DNA of 64,000 nucleotides from Halostagnicola kamekurae (GCF_900116205.1 NZ_FOZS01000002.1:744001-808000), one strand, 5' to 3'. Positions 8,197-18,845 are shown, counted from the stretch's first letter. Program-made: numbers and translations. Notes: a model not told the origin generated them from the letters alone.

Positions 8197-8931
8197 CTAC
8201 TCGTTGCGGGCGATCGTGAGATAACCGGTGTGTCCGACCGGTGCCGTCGACGGTCGGGAGCCGCGCTCGTCGAAGTCCATCTCCCGTTGGATCGTCTCTC
8301 GGGTTCGAACGCTCGAGAGGCCGGCCTCTCGAGCGGCGGCGACGACGTCCCGGGTCGACTCGACGAACGGGCTGTAGACGGCGAGAAACCCGCCGTCGAC
8401 GAGCAGGTCCGGCGCGGCCGTGACGACGTCTGGCGCGTCGCCGGTATCGAGTGTCAGCACGTCGAAGAACTCCTCGCGGAGCGACTCGAGGTCGGCGGTC
8501 ACGTCTCCCGCACGAACGTCGACTTGCTCCTCGACGCCGCCGAGGACCATGTTCTCGCGTGCGACCTCGGCGAACTCCGGATCGCGTTCGTAGGTCACGA
8601 CGCGCGCACCGGCGCGGGCGAGCAGCGCCGCGAGCACGCCGGTTCCGGTTCCGGCGTCGAGCACTCGATCGCCGACCGAGACGCCCGTTTCACCGATTAC
8701 CAGCCCGATATCTCGCGGGACCATCGGCGCACCGGTCCGTTCGAAGTGATGAAACAGGTCCGGACCGCGGAGCCGCCGAACGCGAAACGCCGTTCCGAGA
8801 TGGGTCTCGAGCGTCGCTCCGGGTTCGACGTCCTCGGGGACCTCGAGCACGCCCAGGTCGGTTCCGAACTCCTCGCCGGGTTCGACGAGGTACTCGCGGT
8901 CCTCGCGAACGAGCAAGACGGGGACGGTCAC
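8197..8931 (-). CDS. trmI: tRNA (adenine-N1)-methyltransferase (TrmI family)
   Basis: A 244-residue class I SAM-dependent methyltransferase. An N-terminal beta domain is followed by the SAM-binding motif DAGTGTGVLAALLARAGARV, then ENMVLGG and the acidic strand VLTLDTGDAPDVV. The family modifies A57/A58 in the T-loop of archaeal tRNA. Its start is one base after the NAC stop codon (8933), so translation is probably coupled. The same-strand order PUA protein, NAC, TrmI forms a small translation-related cluster. Exact target adenosines are inferred from the family. Confidence 0.88.
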   Translation of the reverse strand: MTVPVLLVREDREYLVEPGEEFGTDLGVLEVPEDVEPGATLETHLGTAFRVRRLRGPDLFHHFERTGAPMVPRDIGLVIGETGVSVGDRVLDAGTGTGVLAALLARAGARVVTYERDPEFAEVARENMVLGGVEEQVDVRAGDVTADLESLREEFFDVLTLDTGDAPDVVTAAPDLLVDGGFLAVYSPFVESTRDVVAAAREAGLSSVRTRETIQREMDFDERGSRPSTAPVGHTGYLTIARNE

Positions 8932-8932
8932 G

Positions 8933-9319
8933 TCACTCGAGTTCCGCGACCGTCGCCGCGAGATCGCCGTCGTTGTCCTCGAGGGCCCGTCGGGCCTCTT
9001 CCTCGCTCGCCCCGGTCCGCGTCACGACGAGGTCGACGTCGTCTTCGTCGACGCTACTGCCCGAATCGTCGTCGCCGTCGCCCGCCTCGAGTTCGCCCGC
9101 CGAGCCGGCCGCCCGCTCGTCCGGCGTGCCGATGACCTGGTAGGTTTCCTGACCTCGAGCGTCCATCTTGGTCACTTCGGGGTCGGTAAAGACGAGATCG
9201 TGCTCCGCCGTGCGGATGATGACCTCCTCGGCGTCGATATCGTCGACATCGATCCCCATCTGTTCCATCATCTGTTCCATCTTGCGCGGATTGAGTCCGC
9301 CGCCGCCTCCTCCAAACAT
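8933..9319 (-). CDS. nac: Nascent polypeptide-associated complex protein (archaeal NAC)
   Basis: A 128-residue NAC alpha homologue, the ribosome-exit-tunnel factor that binds nascent chains as a homodimer in archaea. It begins with a Gly-rich stretch and [14 protein letters not shown], then the NAC core ([20 protein letters not shown] and the GQETYQVIG strand), an acidic linker, and a C-terminal UBA domain ([20 protein letters not shown]). It overlaps nothing but abuts trmI by one base. It follows the PUA-domain gene by 118 bp. Confidence 0.92.
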   Translation of the reverse strand: MFGGGGGGLNPRKMEQMMEQMGIDVDDIDAEEVIIRTAEHDLVFTDPEVTKMDARGQETYQVIGTPDERAAGSAGELEAGDGDDDSGSSVDEDDVDLVVTRTGASEEEARRALEDNDGDLAATVAELE

Positions 9320-9437
9320 ACTCGTATCGTCGACACCCGCGACCTTTTACCCTGCGGTCTCGACCGTCTAGTTTCGGTGTCACGCTCGTCGAGACGCCGA
9401 CAGAAATGTGGGCGGCAAAATCAGTTCCGTGCCCGCT

Positions 9438-9932
9438 TCAGCGTGACTCGCCTGCCGGGACGCCCGATCGAACTTTTACGGCCATTCCCGTCTCGAAGTC
9501 TCGGATTCCCGCAGCGGCGAGTTCCGCGCGACCGACGGCGATCACCTCACCTCGCTCGTGGACTACGACGACCTCGTCGCCCGGTCTGATTCCCTCACCG
9601 ACCTCGAGGACGAACTTCGCGAACACGTTCTTCCCGTCGCGGACGAACGGTTCGCTCTCGTCGTCGACGACGACGCGGTAGGCCGGCGACTCGAGCGCGG
9701 AAACGAGCCGCCGCCCGCCCTCGACGCCGAGGGTGAATCGGCCGTCGGTCCCGAACGAGACGATTCGGCCCGCGTCAGAAAGCACCTGTTGGGGCCGCCC
9801 CGAAGCGGTTCGCTTGATCGTCTGGGACGCGTCCGCCGGAAACAGCGCCTCGCCGGCGTCCGCGCCGAACTGGTAGTCGGCTACCGTCCGGAGGTTCTCG
9901 ATCCCGGTTCGCCCGTCGGTTCGCTCGCTCAT
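9438..9932 (-). CDS. PUA domain protein (archaeosine transglycosylase C-terminal-like)
   Basis: A 164-residue protein. The N-terminal part (ENLRTVADYQFGADAGEALF) resembles the C-terminal region of archaeosine tRNA-guanine transglycosylases. The rest is a PUA RNA-binding domain with the RVVVDDESEPFVRDGKNVFAK and GDEVVVVHERGEVIAVGRAE segments. It probably binds or modifies tRNA or rRNA; a catalytic domain is absent. The start at 9932 (MSERTDGR) is preferred, since the extension to 10139 overlaps the divergent small gene's promoter. It heads the cluster with NAC and TrmI. Confidence 0.82.
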   Translation of the reverse strand: MSERTDGRTGIENLRTVADYQFGADAGEALFPADASQTIKRTASGRPQQVLSDAGRIVSFGTDGRFTLGVEGGRRLVSALESPAYRVVVDDESEPFVRDGKNVFAKFVLEVGEGIRPGDEVVVVHERGEVIAVGRAELAAAGIRDFETGMAVKVRSGVPAGESR

Positions 9933-10083
9933 TGGTTCCCGTCGTGGCCCCGCGCTCGAAAGGGTGTCGAAGCGCCCGCACGCCGGGATGTCTCCCGACC
10001 GCCGAAACGAATTTCGCACCGAAAATCGGCCGCGTCGGAAGATAGTGAATGTTATAAAAGACCGCCCACGAGTACACGTATCG

Positions 10084-10269
10084 ATGAACGTCACGCAGAT
10101 CGGTCTCGGATTCGCCTTACTGGGCGTCAGCACCCTCACGCTCGCCGGACCGACCTTTCTCGACTCGAGCGCTGCCGGATACGCGGTCCCGGTCGTCGCG
10201 GCCGCCCTCGCGGCGGGAGCGCTCGTGGTCGGCGTCGTTCGAGCCGACCCCGACGCGCGCGCTTACTGA
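10084..10269 (+). CDS. Small two-helix membrane protein
   Basis: A 61-residue hydrophobic protein. It has two predicted membrane helices (about residues 5-24 and 33-53), separated by a short DSSAAG turn and ending with a charged tail. A TATA-like element (TTATAAAAG, 10053-10061) lies about 25 bp before ATG 10084, which fits a leaderless transcript and decides the start over 9964. The function is unknown. It is divergent from the PUA gene. Confidence 0.65.
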   Translation: MNVTQIGLGFALLGVSTLTLAGPTFLDSSAAGYAVPVVAAALAAGALVVGVVRADPDARAY

Positions 10270-10506
10270 GCCGCTCGAGTCGCTTTTTTGACTCCGTTTC
10301 CGGTGTTTTCAGCCCGTCTCGAGCAGGTATGATTCGCTCGAGTTCTCGAGAGCGGTCGCCTCGCTCGGGACTTACGAAAAATCCGAGGCGAAAGCCTCGC
10401 GCTTCAGCGCGGGGATGAAGCCGACCAACAGTATTCAACCGCCGTCGATGGTGCCAACGGGGTTCCAACGCAATTATTAAGCTGTCCGACTAAGATAGTA
10501 TACATA

Positions 10507-12158
<1,652 letters not shown>

Positions 12159-12164
12159 CAGAAC

Positions 12165-12209
12165 CCCCAACGGAGGAATCCTCGCGCTTCAGCGCGGGGA
12201 GGATGTCAA
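12165..12209 (+). repeat. Right-end hairpin of the IS element, probable 3' part of the TnpB guide RNA (omega RNA)
   Basis: Downstream of the tnpB stop, ATCCTC/GAGGAT arms enclose GCGC-TTCA-GCGC, giving a strong stem-loop just before the TCAA end. In characterised IS200/IS605 elements the guide RNA scaffold comes from the tnpB 3' end and right end, and the guide reads outward past the boundary. Here that guide would begin at 12210 and read into the NYN gene. The structure is seen; the RNA role is inferred from the family. Confidence 0.5.
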
Positions 12210-12703
12210 AGCAGGAACGTTTCGTGGCGTTCGCCGAGGTCGAGGAACGTATCTGCCGCGTCGATGAGGTCTTCTGACGTCGAGGATTCGAACGCCATCA
12301 CTTCCACGCGGACGCCCTCGTGCCGGAGGTGCGAACAGAGCCGGGAGAAGTCACCGTCGCCGGTACAGAGGACGAGCGTGTCGATGTGGTTCGCGAGCGT
12401 CACCGCGTCGAGGCTCATTCCGACGTCCCAGTCGGCTTTTTTCGTACCGTCGGAAAAGCGCTTGATGTCCTTGATCTTCGTCTCGAAGCCGATGTCGACG
12501 AGCGCGTCGAAAAACGACTCCTCTTCCGGCGAATCCGCGCGGATCACGTAGGCGATGGCGCGCGTCAGCTGTCTGTCTTGGACCGCCTTCTCGAGCAGCG
12601 ACGAGTAGTCGATGTTACGGCTGTGCATGCTCTGGGCCGTATGATAGAGGTTCTGGGCGTCGACGAGGACGGCGACGCGCTGACCCGGATGAATATCTGT
12701 CAC
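12206..12703 (-). CDS. NYN domain protein (LabA/DUF88-like PIN-fold)
   Basis: A 165-residue NYN (PIN-like ribonuclease fold) protein. The acidic residues expected for metal binding are visible in VAVLVDAQNLYH, KADWDVGMSLDAV and LCTGDGDFSRLC. The family is thought to process or degrade RNA. The TGA stop (complement of 12206-12208) lies within the TCAA terminus of the IS element, so the insertion appears to have kept or rebuilt the stop without removing recognisable protein. It starts at ATG 12703, 84 bp from the HtpX gene, which is upstream on the same strand. Confidence 0.88.
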   Translation of the reverse strand: MTDIHPGQRVAVLVDAQNLYHTAQSMHSRNIDYSSLLEKAVQDRQLTRAIAYVIRADSPEEESFFDALVDIGFETKIKDIKRFSDGTKKADWDVGMSLDAVTLANHIDTLVLCTGDGDFSRLCSHLRHEGVRVEVMAFESSTSEDLIDAADTFLDLGERHETFLL

Positions 12704-12787
12704 ACTCGCGTCTCTGTTGGGAACACGTAAAAAAATCGCGTCGTGGCAGTCGAATCGATCGAAAGTCGCCGGCGTCGACGGCAGAAA

Positions 12788-13612
12788 TTAGCTTCGGAGC
12801 TTCTGGATGCGCTTTTCCGTCGGCGGGTGGGTTGAGAAGATTTTTTGCAAAATGCTCCTGTCGGCGTTGAGGATACAGAGCGCGCTCATGCTGTCGTCCA
12901 GTTCCGACTCTCGCCCCTGTGCGCCGTTAGATATCTTCTCGAGCGCCCGCGCGAGCGGATCGCCGCTGCCGATCGCCTGTCGCGCGTCGTCGTCGGCGAC
13001 GTACTCGCGATATCGCGAGATAGCGAGCACGAAGATCATGACGAGCATGTTCGCGATGTTCGAGATGATCATCGCGACGAAGAAGCTCCCCGGGTTTCGC
13101 TCGCCGCCGGACATGTACGCGATCGCCGCGACCCAGCCGACCATCGAACCGATCGACTGACCGACGACCATCGTGATCACGTCTCGGTTTTTGATGTGTG
13201 CGAGTTCGTGAGCGATGACGCCCTCGAGTTCGTCGCGCTCGAGGAGCTGCATCAGTTCGGTCGAAACGCAGACGACGCCGGCACCCTTTCGGCCGACGGC
13301 GAACGCGTTGGGAACGCCCATATTCATGACCATCAGTTTGGGTTTGTCGATCCCCATATCGCGCGAGAGCGACTCGGTCATCTGATGGACTTGCTGATAC
13401 TGCCCCTCTTCGGGCATCTCTTCTGCGCCCCTGAGCGCCGACCACTTCCCGAGTTTGTACTGGATCGCCGGGAGGACGATAATACCAAGCGGGAGAACGA
13501 CCAGTAGCGGAATGGAGAAAAATAGGCTAGCGAAAACCGCTGCGACGGTGTAAAAAGCAAACAGGATGCTTCCCACGACCGCCATCCGTACTTGCAGTCC
13601 GAAGTCTGTCAT
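12788..13612 (-). CDS. htpX: HtpX-like membrane zinc metalloprotease (M48)
   Basis: A 274-residue M48 peptidase. Two N-terminal membrane helices (about residues 8-55) are followed by the cytoplasmic-facing protease domain with H135-E-L-A-H139. A second hydrophobic pair (about 147-195) precedes EYVADDDA, whose glutamate is the third zinc ligand. HtpX degrades misfolded membrane proteins. The ATG at 13612 (MTDFGLQVRM) is preferred. The frame stays open to 13861, but that part is Arg/Pro/Ser rich and crosses the probable promoter. Confidence 0.9.
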   Translation of the reverse strand: MTDFGLQVRMAVVGSILFAFYTVAAVFASLFFSIPLLVVLPLGIIVLPAIQYKLGKWSALRGAEEMPEEGQYQQVHQMTESLSRDMGIDKPKLMVMNMGVPNAFAVGRKGAGVVCVSTELMQLLERDELEGVIAHELAHIKNRDVITMVVGQSIGSMVGWVAAIAYMSGGERNPGSFFVAMIISNIANMLVMIFVLAISRYREYVADDDARQAIGSGDPLARALEKISNGAQGRESELDDSMSALCILNADRSILQKIFSTHPPTEKRIQKLRS

Positions 13613-13944
13613 GCCTTGCTGTAGGTAAGCCGAAGGTATAAGTTCCGCGAAATATGCTGGTAGCAGTTCGCACACAAGCGGAAGTAGAGAGAAAATCCAC
13701 AACGGATAAGTTCGTCCGCTGTGATGGCTCGGATATGCGTCGCACCGCTCACGCCTCGGTACGCCCGATCGTGAGCGGCGCGAAATCTCGTTTTCCGAAA
13801 AAACGGGCCTGAAAGGGCTCGAGGCGGGGTGACGTCCCGTCTCGGGTGCGCCCCAGATCACTCCGGCCAGTCGCGACGCCGGCTCCGTGCAGAATCATTA
13901 CATCCAAGTAGCCGACCGCCGACCAACACACCAATAGAATACCT
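13613..13944. promoter_or_regulatory. Divergent promoter region between htpX and dapA
   Basis: 332 bp separate the two divergent start codons. A TATA-like sequence (plus-strand ATAGAATACCTATG region, 13933-13946) abuts the dapA start. On the minus strand an AT-richer patch near 13630-13660 could drive htpX. The htpX reading frame continues open through most of this region but lacks coding character. No RNA gene or repeat was seen. Confidence 0.3.
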
Positions 13945-14874
13945 ATGACGGACGATATCGACTTCACGGGCGTCTTCCCGGCGATGTGTACGCCCTTCGA
14001 CGAGGACGAGCGAATCGACTTCGAAACCTTACAGACCGACGCACAGCGACTCGAGCGCGCGGGCGTCGACGGGCTCGTCCCCGTCGGCTCGACCGGCGAA
14101 TCCGCGACGCTGACCCACGAAGAACACGTTCAGGTCGTCGAGGCGGTCATCGACGCCGTCTCCGACGTGCCGGTCATCGCGGGCAGCGGTTCGAACAACA
14201 CCCGCGAGGCGCTCGAGCTCTCCGAACGAGCCGCCGACGCGGGCGCTGACGGCCTACTCCTGATCTCGCCGTACTACAACAAGCCCGAGCAGCGCGGCCT
14301 GATCGAGCACTATCGAACGATCGCGGACGCCGTCGACGTGCCACAGATAGTCTACAACGTGCCCTCGCGAACGGGCCGATCCATCGAGCCCGACACGGCT
14401 GTCGAACTCGCGAGCCACGAGAACATCGCGGGCTACAAGGCCGCCAGCGGCGACCTCGGCCTGATCGGCGAGATCGCCGAGCGGACGACCGGCGAGGACT
14501 TCGCCGTCCTCTCGGGCGACGATGCACTCACGCTGCCGATGCTCTCGGTCGGCGCGACGGGCGCGATCAGCGTCACCGCCAACGTCGAACCCGAGCGAAC
14601 CTGCGCGATGGTCGGTGCCGCGCTCGACGGCGACTACGCGCGCGCTCGAGAACTCCACCACGAACTCGGGCCGCTGTTTCGGGAACTGTTCGTCGAGACC
14701 AACCCGATCCCGGTCAAGGAGGCCATGCAGATCCGCGGCTACGGCCCGGCCCGCATGCGCCCGCCACTGTCCCGACTGGCCGAGGAATATCGTGACGACC
14801 TCGAGGCGGTCCTCGCCGATCTCGAGGACGGCTCCGCCGCGGTCGCCAACGCCGGACCGGAGGGTGATCGATGA
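13945..14874 (+). CDS. dapA: 4-hydroxy-tetrahydrodipicolinate synthase
   Basis: A 309-residue class I aldolase that condenses pyruvate with aspartate semialdehyde, the first committed step to diaminopimelate and lysine. The Schiff-base lysine is K165 in GYKAASGDLG and the proton-relay tyrosine is Y137 in VYNVPSRTG. The PVGSTGES substrate loop is intact. The length is close to the usual 290-300, with a slightly longer acidic C-terminus. Its stop overlaps the dapB ATG by four bases, so the two are translationally coupled at the head of the dap cluster. Confidence 0.95.
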   Translation: MTDDIDFTGVFPAMCTPFDEDERIDFETLQTDAQRLERAGVDGLVPVGSTGESATLTHEEHVQVVEAVIDAVSDVPVIAGSGSNNTREALELSERAADAGADGLLLISPYYNKPEQRGLIEHYRTIADAVDVPQIVYNVPSRTGRSIEPDTAVELASHENIAGYKAASGDLGLIGEIAERTTGEDFAVLSGDDALTLPMLSVGATGAISVTANVEPERTCAMVGAALDGDYARARELHHELGPLFRELFVETNPIPVKEAMQIRGYGPARMRPPLSRLAEEYRDDLEAVLADLEDGSAAVANAGPEGDR

Positions 14875-15638
14875 CGGTGCGGGTCGGCGTCACCGGAGCC
14901 ACCGGCCGAATGGGCGCGGAAGTGATCGCCGCGGTCGCCGACCGCGACGACGTCGAGGTCGCCTTCGCGGTCAACCGCGATCCGGACGGCGAGGACGTAA
15001 GCGGCGTTTCCGTCGAGTCCGCCGACGCGTTCGAGGAGCTCCTCGCCGAGCGCGAACCGGCGGCCGTGATCGACTTCACCGGGCCCGAATCCGCGCTCGA
15101 GTACGCGCGAGCCTGCGCAGACGCGGGCGTCGCGTTCGTCACTGGAACGACGGGGTTCGAGGACGACGAACTCGAGGCGCTCGAGGAAGTCGGCGAGACG
15201 ATTCCGCTCTTGCGCGCGCCGAACTTCGCCCGCGGCGTGCAGGCGCTCGTGAACGTCGTCGGCGACGCAGTGCAGGATCTGGCGGGCTACGACGTGGAAC
15301 TGGTCGAAACCCACCACAACGCGAAACGCGACGCTCCGAGCGGGACCGCGAATCGACTGCTCTCCGAGATCGAGGCCAACGGGGACTTTTCGGGGCGCAA
15401 ACACGGCCGCGAGGGATTCGACCCGCGCGAGGAGGATGAGATCGGCGTCCACGTCCTTCGGGCGGGCGACGTGACCGGCGAGCACGAGATCGTCATCGCG
15501 GACAACCACGAGGAGGTTCGGCTGACCCACAGAGCCGAGGACCGGGGCGTTTTCGCCGCCGGCGCGGTCGATTCGGCGGTGTGGCTCTCCGGGCGCGACC
15601 CCGGAAGCTACGACTTCGCGGACGTGCTGGCCGACTGA
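14871..15638 (+). CDS. dapB: 4-hydroxy-tetrahydrodipicolinate reductase
   Basis: A 255-residue NAD(P)H-dependent reductase, the second step after DapA. The Rossmann motif GVTGATGRMG is at residues 6-15. The DapB signature is intact (ELVETHHNAKRDAPSGTA), with the His and Lys used in catalysis. Length matches the family. The start overlaps dapA by four bases and dapD follows after 103 bp. Confidence 0.95.
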   Translation: MTVRVGVTGATGRMGAEVIAAVADRDDVEVAFAVNRDPDGEDVSGVSVESADAFEELLAEREPAAVIDFTGPESALEYARACADAGVAFVTGTTGFEDDELEALEEVGETIPLLRAPNFARGVQALVNVVGDAVQDLAGYDVELVETHHNAKRDAPSGTANRLLSEIEANGDFSGRKHGREGFDPREEDEIGVHVLRAGDVTGEHEIVIADNHEEVRLTHRAEDRGVFAAGAVDSAVWLSGRDPGSYDFADVLAD

Positions 15639-15741
15639 ACGGGCTCGCGTCGTCGGCCCACGGAGCCGGTCGCGTGCTACCCTACTGAGCCGGCGCGAAT
15701 GGATGGAATTTTAGCCCTGCACGCGCCATCCCCGGACAGCT

Positions 15742-16578
15742 ATGAGTGCGCTCGAGACCGAGATCGACGAACTGTGGGAGCGAAAGCAACGCGGCGAGGT
15801 CGACGCGCAGTCGGCCGGCGAGGACGAACGTTCGACGCTCGAGGCCTTTCTCTCGGCGCTCGAAGAGGGGGAGATCCGCGCCGCCGAAAAGCGCGGCGAC
15901 GAGTGGGAGGCCAACGAGTGGGTTAAACAGGGAATTCTACTGAACTTCGGCCTGCGCGAGAACGCAGCCTTCGAGTACGGCGGCGTCGAGCACTACGACG
16001 TCCTCCCGCTGCGCGAGACCGAGGACCTGGGCGAGCGTGGCACCCGCAACACGCCCGACGGGACGACCATCCGCCGCGGTGCCTACCTCGGCGAGGACTG
16101 CATCATGATGAGCCCGAGTTTCGTCAACATCGGGGCCCACGTCGGCGACGGCGCGCTCGTCGACTCCTGTGACACCGTCGGCTCGTGCGCCCAGATCGGC
16201 GAGAACGTCAAACTCGGCGCGAACACCCTCATCGGCGGCGTGCTCGAGCCCGTCGAGAGCGCGCCGGTCATCGTCGAGGACGGCGTCTCGCTCGGTGCCG
16301 GCTGTCGCGTCACGAGCGGATTCGTCGTCGGCGAAAACAGCGTCGTCGGCGAGAACACGCTCCTGACGCCACGAATCCCCGTCTACGACCTCGTCGAGGA
16401 GGAAGTCCTGTACGGCGAACTGCCCGCCGAGCGACGCGCGTTCACGCGGTTCGTCGAATCCTCGGTCAGCGACCACGACCTCTTCGAGGGCGGCGCGTAC
16501 AAACCCGCCGTCGTCGCGACCGATCTCGAGACTGAGACGCTCGAGGCGACCGAGCGCGAGGACGCGCTGCGAGAATAG
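15742..16578 (+). CDS. dapD: 2,3,4,5-tetrahydropyridine-2,6-dicarboxylate N-succinyltransferase
   Basis: A 278-residue left-handed beta-helix acyltransferase that succinylates tetrahydrodipicolinate. Hexapeptide repeats are visible from about residue 110 (IGAHVGDGALVDSCDTVGSCAQIGENV, described here by its repeats I-G-x-x-V-G, then VKLGANTLIGG and GENSVVGENTLL). The NIGAHVGDGALVDS and EPVESAPVIVEDGV segments are typical. Presence of DapD means the organism uses the succinylase route, consistent with dapE downstream. A TATA-like TTTTAG (15711-15716) is about 25 bp before the ATG. Confidence 0.93.
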   Translation: MSALETEIDELWERKQRGEVDAQSAGEDERSTLEAFLSALEEGEIRAAEKRGDEWEANEWVKQGILLNFGLRENAAFEYGGVEHYDVLPLRETEDLGERGTRNTPDGTTIRRGAYLGEDCIMMSPSFVNIGAHVGDGALVDSCDTVGSCAQIGENVKLGANTLIGGVLEPVESAPVIVEDGVSLGAGCRVTSGFVVGENSVVGENTLLTPRIPVYDLVEEEVLYGELPAERRAFTRFVESSVSDHDLFEGGAYKPAVVATDLETETLEATEREDALRE

Positions 16579-16637
16579 CGACGCATCGTCCGACCGTTCG
16601 TTTGACCGAGAGTTCGGTGTGGCTGTGTATCCGGTAA

Positions 16638-16978
16638 TCAGTGTCGCTCGAGACCGATATACGCACCGAGCTGTCTGGCGACGTTGGCGATGAGGGGTTC
16701 TTTTAGCGTGCCGAGTTCACGATCGATTCGAGTCGCGTCGACTGATGCGACCGCCCACGGAAGAATCGAACTGTCTTTCGGGAGGCCGCCATCGATGATA
16801 TCGTCGTCGTCGATCGGAACGCGTTCGTCGTACCACGTTTTCGTCGAGAGCGTGAGTCAATGTATTGCTCGCCGTGAAAGGGCGTCTCGTCCGTACCGAT
16901 TACCAGCCAGGGCCGGCTTGCACCGTCGCCCTTGAACGGATCGTCCGCGAGTACGATGGTCCCTCGATCGAGAGTCAT
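16638..16978 (-). pseudogene. Frameshifted MazF/PemK-like toxin gene
   Basis: Read from ATG 16978, the first frame gives MTLDRGTIVLADDPFKGDG and SRPWLVIGTDETPFHGEQYI, typical of PemK/MazF endoribonuclease toxins. It then turns Arg/Ser rich. The sensible continuation lies in another frame: LTLSTKTWYDERVPIDDDDI through ILPWAVASVDATRI and PLIANVARQLGAYIGLERH to a stop at 16638-16640. Restoring one base near 16857-16861 (ATTGACTC read as ATTGCACTC) joins both into a 113-residue protein. The toxin is therefore probably inactive. Its ATG overlaps the stop of the upstream winged-helix gene. Confidence 0.8.
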
Positions 16979-17325
16979 TCGTTCGATCGCTCACTCGCTT
17001 CGACCCACTCCTCGCGATCCTCTTCGCCGTAGAGTTCGTCGAATCGCTGGACCGTCCGGTGGAACTGGTGGGCGCGACGAAGGCGTTCCGTGTCGTCCGT
17101 AATCGCCCAGTACGAGCCCTTGTGTCGGACGAGATCCTGTTCCTTCAGTCGATTGAGGACCGCCGAGATCGAGTTTTCGTTGACATTCGCTCGTTCGGCG
17201 ACCGTCGATGCCTTCCACGCCTTGTCTCTGTTCTCGTAGAGAAATCGAAGCACTCGTTCGGCGTTGCTCGGCTCCTCGAGTTCCGCGGAGGTGCGTTCTT
17301 CGAAATCCTCGATATCGATCGACAT
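16975..17325 (-). CDS. Winged-helix (MarR-like) regulator, probable antitoxin
   Basis: A 116-residue protein with a clear winged-helix domain (SNAERVLRFLYENRDKAWKA, TVAERANVNENSISAVLNRL, QDLVRHKGSYWAI) and a C-terminal helical tail that could wrap a toxin. It overlaps the MazF-like reading frame by four bases (ATGA, 16975-16978), the usual layout of a toxin-antitoxin operon with the antitoxin first. The start at 17325 (MSIDIEDFEER) is preferred over 17352. It would repress its own promoter if it behaves like other antitoxins. It is intact although the toxin is broken. Confidence 0.78.
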   Translation of the reverse strand: MSIDIEDFEERTSAELEEPSNAERVLRFLYENRDKAWKASTVAERANVNENSISAVLNRLKEQDLVRHKGSYWAITDDTERLRRAHQFHRTVQRFDELYGEEDREEWVEASERSNE

Positions 17326-17596
17326 ACGGGAACCAACGAACCGAATCATCAAGAGTGTATTCGAAATATTACTGATACGGGATGTAGGATCGTATTCTCG
17401 TATCTACTGTATCCACATTATTTGCTAGCCGAGACGAGTGAGGTGACGATGAGTCGACGAGAGATGGATAGAACCTCCTGCGACACTGAACCCGGTAGAG
17501 TGGTGAGAGACGGTATCGGTTCGAGTGAGTCGACTCGCTTCCCGACGAGCGGACGAACCCAAACGCTTGAATCCTCCCGGTCACTTCCAGTGGACA

Positions 17597-18844
17597 ATGA
17601 GTGATTTCGCGGACTCGCCGGCCGTTCGCCGGCTCGACGACTGGGACCGCGAGCGACTCGAGTCGCTCGCCGCCGAGTACGACACACCGCTTTACGTGAT
17701 GGATCTCGATCGCGTGAAGGAGAACTACGCCCGGTTTTCGACCGCGTTTCCGGACGCCCACGTGATGTACGCGGCGAAAGCACACACCGGGAAGGCGGTG
17801 CTCGAGGCGGTTCTCGAGGTCGGCGGGACCATCGAGTGTGCGGCCTGGGGCGAGCTCCAGCGATCGATCGACGCCGGTGCGGACCCGAACGAACTGCAGT
17901 ACACCGCCGTCAACCCGCCGGATCACGACCTCGACTACGCGACCGACCTCGCCGCGGATAATCCGGGGCTGACGATCACCATCGGCGCGATGGACACGCT
18001 CGAGCGCCTCGCAGAGCGCGGCTACGACGGGCGAATCGCCATTCGGATCAATCCCGGCATCGGAACGGGCCACCACGAGAAGGTCGCGACCGGCGCGGAC
18101 GCGAAGTTCGGCATCCCCTACGAGCGCGTCCCGGAAGTCGCCGATCGCGTGCGCGAGGACTTCGACCTCGTCGGCCTCCACGCCCACGCCGGCAGCGGCG
18201 TCCTGACCGACGGCCTCGAGGACCACTGTCGCGCCATTTCCCGCATCGGCGAGATGGCTCGCCGAGTAGGCGACGAGGACCTCGAGTTCGTCGACGTCGG
18301 GGGCGGCTACGGCGTTCCCTACCGCGAGGACGACGAGCCGCTGGATCTCGAGAAGACCTCGAACATGGTCCGCGAGGCGGTCGGCGACCTCGACGCCCGG
18401 CTCAAGCTCGAACCGGGCCGCTACGTCGTCGCCGACGCGGGCCTGATCCTCTCGGAAGTGAACACGATCAAGGAAGCGCCGGACACGACCGTGGTCGGCA
18501 TCGACGCTAGTCTCGCAACCCTGATTCGGCCCGCGATGTTCGGCTCCTACCATCCTATGCTGAACGTCAGCGCGCCCGAACGCGAGGCCCACGAGGTTAC
18601 CGTCGGCGGGCCGGTCTGTACCAGCGCGGACGTCTTCGCCCACGACCGACCCATCGCCCGCCCCGAGCGCGGCGACGTCGTCGCGATCGGCAACGCGGGG
18701 TCATACGGTTACGAACTCGCCAGCCAGTTCCACTCTCAGCCACGGCCGGCGGAAGTGGCACTCGAGGACGGCGACGCGCGTGTCGTCCGCCGCCGGGAAA
18801 CGCTCGCGGACGTAACGCGCGTCGAGCGCGAGTCGGGACAGTAA
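17597..18844 (+). CDS. lysA: Diaminopimelate decarboxylase
   Basis: A 415-residue PLP-dependent fold-III decarboxylase that makes lysine from meso-diaminopimelate. The PLP lysine lies in VMYAAKAHTGKA (K60-61 region). Other family marks are LHAHAGSG, VDVGGGYGVPY (phosphate-binding glycines), LEPGRYVVADAG and the C-terminal GNAGSYGYELASQF. The ATG at 17597 is chosen; the frame opens earlier at 17525 without coding character. It is separated from dapD by the inverted toxin-antitoxin remnant and abuts dapE (one base between). Confidence 0.93.
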   Translation: MSDFADSPAVRRLDDWDRERLESLAAEYDTPLYVMDLDRVKENYARFSTAFPDAHVMYAAKAHTGKAVLEAVLEVGGTIECAAWGELQRSIDAGADPNELQYTAVNPPDHDLDYATDLAADNPGLTITIGAMDTLERLAERGYDGRIAIRINPGIGTGHHEKVATGADAKFGIPYERVPEVADRVREDFDLVGLHAHAGSGVLTDGLEDHCRAISRIGEMARRVGDEDLEFVDVGGGYGVPYREDDEPLDLEKTSNMVREAVGDLDARLKLEPGRYVVADAGLILSEVNTIKEAPDTTVVGIDASLATLIRPAMFGSYHPMLNVSAPEREAHEVTVGGPVCTSADVFAHDRPIARPERGDVVAIGNAGSYGYELASQFHSQPRPAEVALEDGDARVVRRRETLADVTRVERESGQ

Positions 18845-18845
18845 G

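Noticed and set aside
13613-13861. N-terminal extension of htpX
   Set aside because: Non-protein-like composition and coverage of the promoter region; the family starts just before the first membrane helix.
16703-16978. 91-codon frame taken as a complete MazF-like protein
   Set aside because: Its second half is Arg/Ser rich, while the missing toxin C-terminus lies in the neighbouring frame up to 16638.
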